From Oscillospiraceae bacterium (GTDB taxonomy: Bacteria; Bacillota; Clostridia; UMGS1883): a stretch of 8,277 nucleotides of DNA. The stretch spans positions 1 to 8,277 of the forward strand of contig SVJI01000057.1 of assembly GCA_015069065.1 (NCBI GenBank), read 5' to 3'. The notes under the pieces were generated by a model. The model was not told the origin of the DNA. It did no database searches and saw nothing but the letters and a program-made list of their open reading frames with translations. Positions 1 through 5,806 of the stretch are shown one piece after another (the stretch's first letter is position 1; every line of letters starts with the position of its first letter). The translations under genes were made by a program, and so were the position numbers.

Positions 1-476
1 ATCGCCAAACAGCACCGGGAATCGGCAAAGAATGTGGCGCTACACTCGGGCAAAACAGATATATGTTTCAGGGACTATTTATGGCGCCGCACATCGTAGC
101 ACAGGCTATTAAAAGTGCTATTTTCTGCGGAGCTTTAATGCAGAAGCTTGGGTATGAGGTTAACCCCCTCCCCAGTCAAAAGCATTATGATATTATTCAG
201 GCAATTAAATTTAACGATAAAGATAAGCTGATTAAATTCATTCAGGGTATTCAGATGGCATCCCCGATTGACAGCTTTGCTTTACCGATGCCGTGGGATA
301 TGCCCGGCTATCAGCATGAGGTTATCATGGCGGCAGGCACTTTCGTTTCAGGTGCCAGCATTGAGCTTAGTGCAGATGCCCCAATTAAAGAGCCGTATGT
401 ATGCTTTATGCAGGGTGGTATTACATATGAAAGCGCGCGACTTGCTATAATGAGAGCAGCAGCAAATATACTTTAA
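1..476 (+). CDS. Methionine gamma-lyase / aluminium-resistance family PLP enzyme, C-terminal part
   Basis: The reading frame is open from the left edge (first full codon at 3) to TAA at 474-476, giving 157 C-terminal residues of a family usually a little over 400 residues long. The visible part opens with the TAPGIGKECGATLG stretch and continues with GLFMAPHIV, DIIQAIKF, DSFALPMPWDMPGY, VIMAAGTFVSGASIELSAD and a terminal QGGITYE motif. I recognise these as the conserved C-terminal blocks of the YnbB/COG4100 family, annotated as methionine gamma-lyase family or aluminium-resistance protein. Members are cytosolic fold-type I PLP enzymes related to cystathionine lyases; the true substrate of most is not established. 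The PLP-binding lysine lies upstream of the window, so catalytic competence cannot be judged. The Met codon at 63 is internal, because homology clearly runs upstream of it. A hairpin terminator follows 6 nt after the stop. Confidence 0.88.
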   Translation, partial: RQTAPGIGKECGATLGQNRYMFQGLFMAPHIVAQAIKSAIFCGALMQKLGYEVNPLPSQKHYDIIQAIKFNDKDKLIKFIQGIQMASPIDSFALPMPWDMPGYQHEVIMAAGTFVSGASIELSADAPIKEPYVCFMQGGITYESARLAIMRAAANIL

Positions 477-481
477 ATAAT

Positions 482-524
482 AAAAAACAAATACTTTTCC
501 GTTTTGGAAAGGTATTTGTTTTTT
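482..524. terminator. Bidirectional rho-independent terminator between convergent genes
   Basis: A 19-bp stem (482-500 with 506-524) has a single G-U wobble when read on the + strand (a mismatch-like A-C when read on the minus strand) and closes a 5-nt loop at 501-505. The A-rich outer arm becomes a T-run at the 3' end of either transcript. It sits 6 nt after the stop of the + strand lyase gene and just past the stop of the minus-strand copper ATPase at 528, so it can serve both convergent units. Confidence 0.88.
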
Positions 525-527
525 CAT

Positions 528-3002
528 TTACAAGACTTTATATCCCTGTGCTTCTACTATTTTTTTGAGGTCATCAATCGCCGCATCGCCTTTTACGATT
601 GCATCGCCTTTTACGATTGCCTCACCCTTTTCGTGGCTTACGATTGCTTCTGTAACTCCGGCAACTGCCTCAAGGGCGTTTTTTACCCTTGCCTCACAGT
701 GTGGGCACATCATTCCCTCAATTTTAAGTATAGATTCCATCTGCTTTACTTCCTTTCTCTCATTTACCTTGAAAAAATTCAATCTTAACGCATTTACTAC
801 CACACAAACACTGGACAGACTCATGGCGGCAGCACCAAACATGGGATTAAGTTTCCATCCGTTAATGGGAATCCAAACCCCTGCCGCCAGAGGAATTCCT
901 ATGACATTATAGAAAAATGCCCAGAATAGGTTCTCACGAATATTTTTTAAAGTGGCTCTGCTTAGTTTTACCGCCTTAACCACATCCACAAGCGTACTTT
1001 TGGTCAGCACTATGTCTGCAGATTCAATAGCGATATCCGTACCTGCGCCGATAGCTATACCAACATCTGCGCTCGTGAGTGCCGGAGCATCGTTTATACC
1101 ATCGCCTACCATTGCCACAATGCCGTGTTTTTTAAGCTTGGTAATGGCTTCCTCTTTTCCGTCAGGAAGAACGTCGGAAACCACTTCATCTACACCTACT
1201 TGTTTTCCTATAGCCTCTGCCGTTCTTTTATTATCACCTGTCAGCATTATGACCTTTATACCGAGCTTCTTTAACTGTTCAACCGCTGTAAAACTATCTT
1301 CCTTTACAACATCGGCAGCAGCAATCAACCCAACAAGCTTATCACCCTTAGAAAAAATCAACGGCGTTTTACCCTCGGCAGAAAACTTTTCAATCTCTGC
1401 AACAATCGAGTCCTCTACATATATACTTTCGCCCATAAGTCTTAGATTTCCACCGCGCACCTCTACATCGTCAATGATGCCACGCACACCGCTTCCTGTA
1501 AGGGAAGAAAAATCTTCAATAGCATAAGGCACTATTTCCTTTTCAATGCATTTTTTAGTTACTGCTTTTGCAAGGGGGTGTTCACTGTTCTTTTCCAGCG
1601 AATATGCTATACGCAAAAGTTCATCCTCTTCAAAACCATCCATAACTACTATATCAGTTACATGGGGCTCACCCTTTGTTATTGTACCTGTTTTATCAAG
1701 CGCAATAGCCTTGATTCGTCCTGTCTGTTCAAGTGCTGTAGAATTTTTGAATAATATGCCGCCTTTCGCCCCGACACCATTACCTACCATGATAGCAACA
1801 GGTGTTGCCAATCCCAGTGCGCATGGGCAGCTGATAACAAGAACACAAATCCCTCTTGCTAACGCAAAGCCGAAGCTCTCACCGCACAAAAGCCAGACTA
1901 TGGTCGTAACAAATGCAATAACGATAACAACAGGCACGAAAACGCCCGACACCTTATCTGCAATTTTAGCAATCGGCGCTTTTGTAGCGGCTGCATCGCT
2001 GACCATCTGCACTATTTTTGAAAGAGTGGTGTCCTCCCCTACACCTGTGGCTCTGCATTTTAAAAATCCTGACTGATTTACGGTTGCGGCAGAAACCTTG
2101 TCACCTATATTTTTGTCAACAGGCAGGCTCTCACCTGTAAGTGCAGATTCGTTAACACAGCTGCTTCCCTCTATCACCACACCGTCAGCAGGGATACTCT
2201 TTCCGGGAGTGATTATGAAAATATCCCCGACAACAACATCATTCGCCGCAATTACAAGCTCCTTACCGTCACGAATAACCGTAGCCGTTTTAGGTGCCAA
2301 ATCCATAAGACTTTTTATAGCATTAGTTGTCTTTCCCTTTGAATAAGATTCCAGCATTTTCCCCACAGTAATAAGGGTAAGAATCATCGCGGCAGATTCA
2401 AAGTAAAATTCATGCATATAACTATGCATCACCCCGTGATTGCCGTGCATATGATCATCCGTCATTGCAAAAAGAGCGTACACACTGTATAAAAAGGATG
2501 CCAGTGACCCCATAGACACCAGTACATCCATATTTGGTGCGCGGTGAGAAAGGCTTTTGTAAGCACTGATAAAAAACTTTTGATTTATCACCATCACAAT
2601 TGCAGACAGTAGCATCTGCATTATGCCGATTGCTATTAAATTATCCTTAAAAATGCCAGGGTAGGTAAGTCCGAAGAGCATACCGCCCATTGAAAAGTAC
2701 ATCAGGACACTCAAAAACACCACTGAAGAAATTAAGCGCGCTTTTAAAAGCTTTAACTGTGTGTCCTGAGTGGAATAATCCTTTTTACTGCTCTCTTTCT
2801 CTGCACCACTTTTCTCTGCACCATACCCCGCAGCATTTACTGCTGCGATAATTTCCTGCTCGGTTGCAGTTCCCTCAACCATCATCGAGTTTGTAAGGAG
2901 ATTTACACTGCACTGTGTAACTCCATCAAGTTTTTCAACTGCTTTTTCAACCCGCGCACTGCAGGCGGCACAGCTCATACCTGTAATATTATACTTTTCC
3001 AT
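528..3002 (-). CDS. copA: Cu+-exporting P1B-type ATPase with N- and C-terminal HMA domains
   Basis: This is a membrane pump that exports Cu+ using ATP. Counting from the ATG at 3002 (824 aa): an N-terminal HMA domain with GMSCAAC (Cys11, Cys14), a His/Met-rich extracytoplasmic loop between membrane segments (about 179-198), the TGES actuator motif (289-292), the CPC membrane metal site (392-394), the DKTGT phosphorylation site (Asp436), SEHPL (His475), TGDN (588-591) and GDGINDAP (633-640). YN followed by four residues and Pro (698-704) and MSLSS (727-731) are the Cu+ (IB-1) signatures of the last two membrane helices. A second HMA domain with GMMCPHC (Cys766, Cys769) is fused at the C-terminus and resembles the chaperone CopZ. 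A GTG at 3008 would add two residues; both starts have weak ribosome sites, and I prefer the ATG. The gene lies 15 nt after the GT51 gene and is probably co-transcribed with it. No copper operator was recognised. Confidence 0.96.
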   Translation of the reverse strand: MEKYNITGMSCAACSARVEKAVEKLDGVTQCSVNLLTNSMMVEGTATEQEIIAAVNAAGYGAEKSGAEKESSKKDYSTQDTQLKLLKARLISSVVFLSVLMYFSMGGMLFGLTYPGIFKDNLIAIGIMQMLLSAIVMVINQKFFISAYKSLSHRAPNMDVLVSMGSLASFLYSVYALFAMTDDHMHGNHGVMHSYMHEFYFESAAMILTLITVGKMLESYSKGKTTNAIKSLMDLAPKTATVIRDGKELVIAANDVVVGDIFIITPGKSIPADGVVIEGSSCVNESALTGESLPVDKNIGDKVSAATVNQSGFLKCRATGVGEDTTLSKIVQMVSDAAATKAPIAKIADKVSGVFVPVVIVIAFVTTIVWLLCGESFGFALARGICVLVISCPCALGLATPVAIMVGNGVGAKGGILFKNSTALEQTGRIKAIALDKTGTITKGEPHVTDIVVMDGFEEDELLRIAYSLEKNSEHPLAKAVTKKCIEKEIVPYAIEDFSSLTGSGVRGIIDDVEVRGGNLRLMGESIYVEDSIVAEIEKFSAEGKTPLIFSKGDKLVGLIAAADVVKEDSFTAVEQLKKLGIKVIMLTGDNKRTAEAIGKQVGVDEVVSDVLPDGKEEAITKLKKHGIVAMVGDGINDAPALTSADVGIAIGAGTDIAIESADIVLTKSTLVDVVKAVKLSRATLKNIRENLFWAFFYNVIGIPLAAGVWIPINGWKLNPMFGAAAMSLSSVCVVVNALRLNFFKVNERKEVKQMESILKIEGMMCPHCEARVKNALEAVAGVTEAIVSHEKGEAIVKGDAIVKGDAAIDDLKKIVEAQGYKVL
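583..618. repeat. Exact 18-bp in-frame tandem duplication inside copA
   Basis: Two consecutive identical 18-bp units (583-600 and 601-618) encode a doubled AIVKGD hexapeptide in the C-terminal HMA domain of the copper ATPase. A diverged partial third copy (GATTGC followed by a CCTTTT-like run) follows to about 630, suggesting a slippage-prone tract. The insertion keeps the frame and lies late in the domain, in the loop/strand before the last helix, away from the CxxC metal site. Confidence 0.9.
738..756 (-). promoter_or_regulatory. Possible internal ribosome site and start for a free CopZ-like domain
   Basis: Inside copA, on the minus strand, AAAGGAAG (756-749) stands 8 nt before an in-frame ATG (740-738, Met755 of the ATPase). 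Initiation there would give a 70-residue protein (stop at 528) starting MESILKIEGMMCPHC, close to the usual length and start of free-standing CopZ copper chaperones. The Shine-Dalgarno match is better than that of the annotated copA start. Whether it is used cannot be told from sequence; it may be a relic of a former separate copZ gene, or chance purine-rich coding (Glu-Arg-Lys-Glu-Val-Lys). Confidence 0.35.
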
Positions 3003-3017
3003 ATTCACACCACACTT

Positions 3018-3719
3018 TTATTCCTGAAGCGAAATCAAAGCATCCGCTTCTTCACGGGTAAGATATTTCATTTCAACCATGGCATTTATAACTGTTTTCT
3101 GCCTCTTTTGAGCAAGGTCGGGATTATTGTTAAGAGAATATACCGACGGTGCATTTGGAATCCCTGCAAGCAGCGTCGCCTCATAATCTGTTAAATCAAT
3201 AGGCTTTTTCCCGAAATAACCCATGGATGCGTCAGCAATATTATAATAACCGCTGCCGTAATAAATAACATTAAAATACAGCTCTAAAATTTCTTTTTTA
3301 GACAGAGTTTTTTCAATGTCTGTTGCCACAAAAATTTCTGCAATTTTACGGCTCAGTGAATTGTCGTTCATGAAATAGATATTTTTTGCAAGCTGCTGAG
3401 TAATGCAGCTCCCCCCCTCAACAAAGGAGCGCTGCTCAATATTATTCATCATGGCTCTGCATATACCAATTAAATCAATACCCTTATGCTTATAAAAGCG
3501 CCTGTCCTCAACAGCTACCATGGCATTTACAAAGGTAAGTGATATATCTGAAAACTCAGTGAAGCTCTCTGTGTTTTTAATATTATTTACCGCGACAGAT
3601 AAGGGCAACTGCCTTACCGCCTGCTTATATTTCCCCCATCCTCCGGCAATAATTACCAACGCCGCAATTATAATTAACAGGAAAACAGATTTGAATAATT
3701 TTTTTATAAGCTTCACCAC
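3018..3719 (-). CDS. Monofunctional peptidoglycan glycosyltransferase (GT51)
   Basis: It polymerises lipid II into glycan strands at the outer face of the membrane. The 233-aa protein has a short basic N-terminus, one membrane anchor (about 10-28) and then a GT51 domain only: EDRRFYKHKG (71-80, catalytic Glu71), GGSCITQQLAKN (102-113), RKIAE (124-128, second acidic residue Glu128), KKEILELYFN (141-150) and the YYGSGYYNIADASMGYFGKK region. There is no transpeptidase domain. The ending after the DLAQKRQKTVINAM helix is natural for single-domain members of MtgA-like size, so I do not read it as a truncated class A PBP. Position 105 is Cys where Thr is usual in the GGSTITQQ motif. The start is GTG at 3719 (another GTG follows immediately), fixed by AAGGAGG at 3731-3725; no nearer ATG exists. 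It is first in a two-gene unit with copA. Confidence 0.93.
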   Translation of the reverse strand: MVKLIKKLFKSVFLLIIIAALVIIAGGWGKYKQAVRQLPLSVAVNNIKNTESFTEFSDISLTFVNAMVAVEDRRFYKHKGIDLIGICRAMMNNIEQRSFVEGGSCITQQLAKNIYFMNDNSLSRKIAEIFVATDIEKTLSKKEILELYFNVIYYGSGYYNIADASMGYFGKKPIDLTDYEATLLAGIPNAPSVYSLNNNPDLAQKRQKTVINAMVEMKYLTREEADALISLQE

Positions 3720-3740
3720 TATCCCCTCCTTCGTATAGCT

Positions 3741-3769
3741 ATGATATCAGTTTATAATCTTTTTTTCAA
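3741..3769 (-). promoter_or_regulatory. Sigma-A-type promoter for the GT51-copA unit
   Basis: On the minus strand, TTGAAA (3769-3764) and TATCAT (3746-3741) are separated by exactly 17 bp. The predicted start point near 3734 leaves only a few bases before the AAGGAGG ribosome site, so the leader is very short and has no room for an attenuator. Confidence 0.75.
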
Positions 3770-3780
3770 GTATAATTTAT

Positions 3781-3823
3781 CAAAAAAGAAAGACCTGCAC
3801 CGTTAAAAACGGCACAAGTCCTT
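3781..3823 (-). terminator. Rho-independent terminator of the NhaC-family transporter gene
   Basis: Arms 3808-3823 and 3789-3804 form a 16-bp stem with a 3-nt loop in minus-strand RNA, followed by CTTTTTT (3788-3782). Four pairs are G-U wobbles in minus-strand RNA and become A-C mismatches in + strand RNA, so the hairpin is stable in only one direction. It sits 15 nt past the transporter stop codon and just upstream of the next promoter, separating the two transcription units. Confidence 0.88.
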
Positions 3824-3837
3824 CAGAAAAACATGTT

Positions 3838-5433
3838 TTATGCTTTCTTCTTAGTAATCGCTTTCACAACGAACAGGAATGCGATTGTAGCAACAACACC
3901 GATGGGAAGAAGAATAGCCCAATTCTGTACAACACCTGCGAGCAAATACATTACAAAGGAAATTGCTGCAACAGAGATTGCGTATGGAAGCTGTGTAGAA
4001 ACATGGTTGATGTGATTACACTCGCCGCCTGCAGAGGACATAATAGTTGTATCGGAAATAGGTGAGCAATGGTCACCGCAAACTGCACCTGCAAGACATG
4101 CTGACATACCGATAATAAGTATCTCGCTGCCCTCGGGGAAGATTGCTACTACAATCGGGATAAGAATACCGAATGTTCCCCATGATGTACCTGTAGAGAA
4201 TGCAAGGAAGCACGCAACCAGGAATATGATTGCGGGAAGGAAGTTTGCAAGACCTGCTGCAGCACCGTCCATAAGACCTGCTACGTAAGCATCTGCACCC
4301 AGAAGCCCTGTCATATTCTTAAGCGATGTAGCCATAGTAAGGATAGTAATGGCAGGTACCATGGCAATAAAGCCCTTGGGCACACAGTCCATTGCCTCTT
4401 TGAAGGTCATAACACGTCTTGCAACCATGTAAATAATTGTAAATACAAGTGCAATCAAGCCACCCCAGGGAAGACCAACTGTAGCATCAGTATTGGAGAA
4501 TGCATCAACAAAGCTTGCACCATCCATAATTCCGCCTACATATACAAGTGCGAAAACACAAATTATAATGAGTACAAGTATGGGAAGAACGAGGTCAATT
4601 ACCTTACCCTTAGAAGAAGGAACAACCTGCTCACTCTCAACACGGTCACCGCAGGTGTAAAGGTCGCCCTTTTCGATAGCGTTCTTTTCGTGAAGTGCCA
4701 TGGGACCGTAATCAAACTTCATAACTGCCAGTGCTATGATAAACACAAGTGTAAGCAGTGAATAGAAGTTATAGGGAATTGCTTTGATGAAAAGTGAAAG
4801 TCCCTGTCCCTCAGGAGCAAACTCAGACACCGCTGCCGCCCATGAAGATATAGGAGCAATCATACAAATGGGAGCCGCTGTCGCATCAATAAGGTATGAA
4901 AGCTTTGCGCGCGAAATCTTGTGAGCATCAGTTACAGGACGCATAACAGAACCAACTGTCAGACAGTTAAAGTAGTCATCGATAAATATAAGTACACCGA
5001 GTAAAAATGTAGCAAGCATTGCCCCAACACGGGTTTTAATATTTTCCTTTGCCCACTTACCGAAAGCGGCACTTCCGCCCGCCTTGTTTACCAGAGCAAC
5101 TATACCGCCCAGCACTACAAGGAAAACGAAGATACCGGCAATACCTGAAACTGCTGCGATAATGCCCTCGCTTACGATGTTATCAACAGCTTTAATAGGT
5201 CTGAAATTTGCGGCAAATAAACCGCCTACAACAATACCTACAAAAAGAGAGCTGTAAACCTCTTTAGTAATAAGTGCCAACGCAATAGCAATAACCGGCG
5301 GCACCAGTGACCAGAATGTACCTGCAAGCTTTACTGCTTCCTCCCCACCCTCAGCAAAGGCAGCCATGGGACAAAGCACAAACAGCATTAAAACTGCAGT
5401 ACATATTGTGAAAAGAATATTCTTTCTTTTCAT
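3838..5433 (-). CDS. NhaC-superfamily transporter under lysine-riboswitch control, probable lysine transporter
   Basis: A 531-aa polytopic membrane protein of about a dozen helices. NhaC-family (COG1757) hallmarks are present: IDDYFNCLTVGS (151-162) with the following MRPVTDAHKISRAKLSYLID, STGTSWGTFGI (413-423), and GDHCSPISDTTIMSSAGG (453-470) followed by CNHINHVSTQLPYA. By sequence it would be annotated as a Na+/H+ antiporter. The lysine riboswitch in its leader argues that it moves lysine; comparative L-box studies have proposed NhaC-superfamily members (called lysW there, not the Thermus carrier protein) as lysine transporters. Coupling to Na+ or H+ is inferred from the family. The first 27 residues (basic tip, hydrophobic core, AFA then EGGEE) look like a cleavable signal peptide ahead of the usual NhaC start. 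The ATG at 5433 is supported by AAGGAGGAG 8 nt upstream. It is a single-gene unit with its own terminator. Confidence 0.9.
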   Translation of the reverse strand: MKRKNILFTICTAVLMLFVLCPMAAFAEGGEEAVKLAGTFWSLVPPVIAIALALITKEVYSSLFVGIVVGGLFAANFRPIKAVDNIVSEGIIAAVSGIAGIFVFLVVLGGIVALVNKAGGSAAFGKWAKENIKTRVGAMLATFLLGVLIFIDDYFNCLTVGSVMRPVTDAHKISRAKLSYLIDATAAPICMIAPISSWAAAVSEFAPEGQGLSLFIKAIPYNFYSLLTLVFIIALAVMKFDYGPMALHEKNAIEKGDLYTCGDRVESEQVVPSSKGKVIDLVLPILVLIIICVFALVYVGGIMDGASFVDAFSNTDATVGLPWGGLIALVFTIIYMVARRVMTFKEAMDCVPKGFIAMVPAITILTMATSLKNMTGLLGADAYVAGLMDGAAAGLANFLPAIIFLVACFLAFSTGTSWGTFGILIPIVVAIFPEGSEILIIGMSACLAGAVCGDHCSPISDTTIMSSAGGECNHINHVSTQLPYAISVAAISFVMYLLAGVVQNWAILLPIGVVATIAFLFVVKAITKKKA

Positions 5434-5457
5434 TTCCTACTCCTCCTTTTAAATAAC

Positions 5458-5484
5458 AAAAAAGGCTACAGTGCCACCGTAACC
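5458..5484 (-). terminator. Regulated intrinsic terminator of the lysine riboswitch, with alternative antiterminator
   Basis: In minus-strand RNA, 5484-5477 (GGUUACGG) pairs with 5471-5464 (CUGUAGCC) around the loop UGGCA, followed by six U (5463-5458). A competing helix pairs 5510-5501 (GCUAUCGUAG, which includes the 3' strand of aptamer helix P1) with 5482-5473 (UUACGGUGGC), ten consecutive pairs with wobbles. The antiterminator consumes both the P1 strand and the 5' arm of the terminator, so lysine-stabilised P1 frees the terminator: an OFF switch. Confidence 0.85.
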
Positions 5485-5500
5485 ATTTAAGTATATAATA

Positions 5501-5664
5501 CTACGATAGCCCTCCACATTTTGTGACAATCCGGCAGATATTTTCTGACGAATCAGCATACACCGTCCGGCAAGACTGTTGCACACTTCGGCGGTTATTC
5601 CTTTCAAACTGACAATTGCCGCTTAAATCGGTTTTACTGATAACAACCGCGCCTCTACCCTTTT
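5501..5664 (-). promoter_or_regulatory. Lysine riboswitch (L box) aptamer
   Basis: Read on the minus strand, the leader contains the conserved L-box blocks in order: GGGTAGAGGCGCGG, GGAATAACCGCCGAAG, CTGATTCGTCAG, CTGCCGGATTGTCAC and GTGGAGGGCTATC. Helices can be drawn: P1 5659-5655 with 5509-5505; P2 5650-5642 with 5599-5591; P4 at 5556-5545 as CTGA-UUCG-UCAG; P5 closing CACA/TGTG at 5525-5515. These match the known five-helix lysine aptamer (RF00168 class). It senses free lysine and controls the NhaC-family transporter through the terminator at 5458-5484. Exact edges are approximate. Confidence 0.95.
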
Positions 5665-5684
5665 TGTTTTATTAAGATGCTCTT

Positions 5685-5713
5685 ATGATAACAAATATTT
5701 CTTCCTTTGTCAA
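5685..5713 (-). promoter_or_regulatory. Sigma-A promoter for the riboswitch-transporter transcript
   Basis: On the minus strand, a consensus -35 TTGACA (5713-5708) and a -10 TATCAT (5690-5685) are separated by exactly 17 bp. Transcription would start near 5678, about 15-20 nt before the aptamer P1 helix, giving a leader of roughly 245 nt before the transporter ATG. Confidence 0.85.
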
Positions 5714-5748
5714 CATATTATAACAAATTATCACTTTTTAAATTTTGA

Positions 5749-5777
5749 TTGATTATCGGTTTTTTTAGTGCTATAAT
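5749..5777 (+). promoter_or_regulatory. Sigma-A promoter for the SLH protein-deoD unit
   Basis: TTGATT (5749-5754) and consensus TATAAT (5772-5777) are separated by exactly 17 bp, with a start point expected near 5784 and the SLH-protein ATG at 5807. Its -35 lies about 35 bp from the -35 of the divergent riboswitch promoter, with AT-rich DNA between them. Confidence 0.8.
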
Positions 5778-5806
5778 ATAATCAAAGAAAGGTAGGTTTT
5801 TTTAAT

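Noticed and set aside
63..476. Complete small gene starting at the ATG at 63
   Set aside because: Conserved lyase-family sequence (TAPGIGKE) continues in frame upstream of this ATG to the window edge, so it is an internal Met of a larger gene.
952..2346. Several long + strand open frames opposite the copper ATPase gene
   Set aside because: They are antisense to a gene with every P-type ATPase motif, have Ser/Thr/Pro-rich shadow composition, lack ribosome sites and resemble no protein family I know.
3018..3719. Truncated class A penicillin-binding protein (pseudogene)
   Set aside because: The GT51 domain is complete, the protein ends where single-domain glycosyltransferases end, and the downstream gene starts 15 nt later with no transpeptidase remnant.
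3720..3837. Possible copper operator (CopY or CsoR box) upstream of the GT51-copA unit
   Set aside because: I looked for the TACAnnTGTA CopY box and a GC-rich CsoR palindrome; only the promoter, ribosome site and neighbouring terminator are visible.
5458..5509. GGCUAU (5511-5506) pairing with GUAGCC (5469-5464) as the riboswitch terminator
   Set aside because: This 6-bp helix with a long loop also precedes the U-tract, but it competes with P1 and would imply a lysine-activated gene. The compact 8-bp hairpin 5464-5484 and the ten-pair antiterminator explain the region better.
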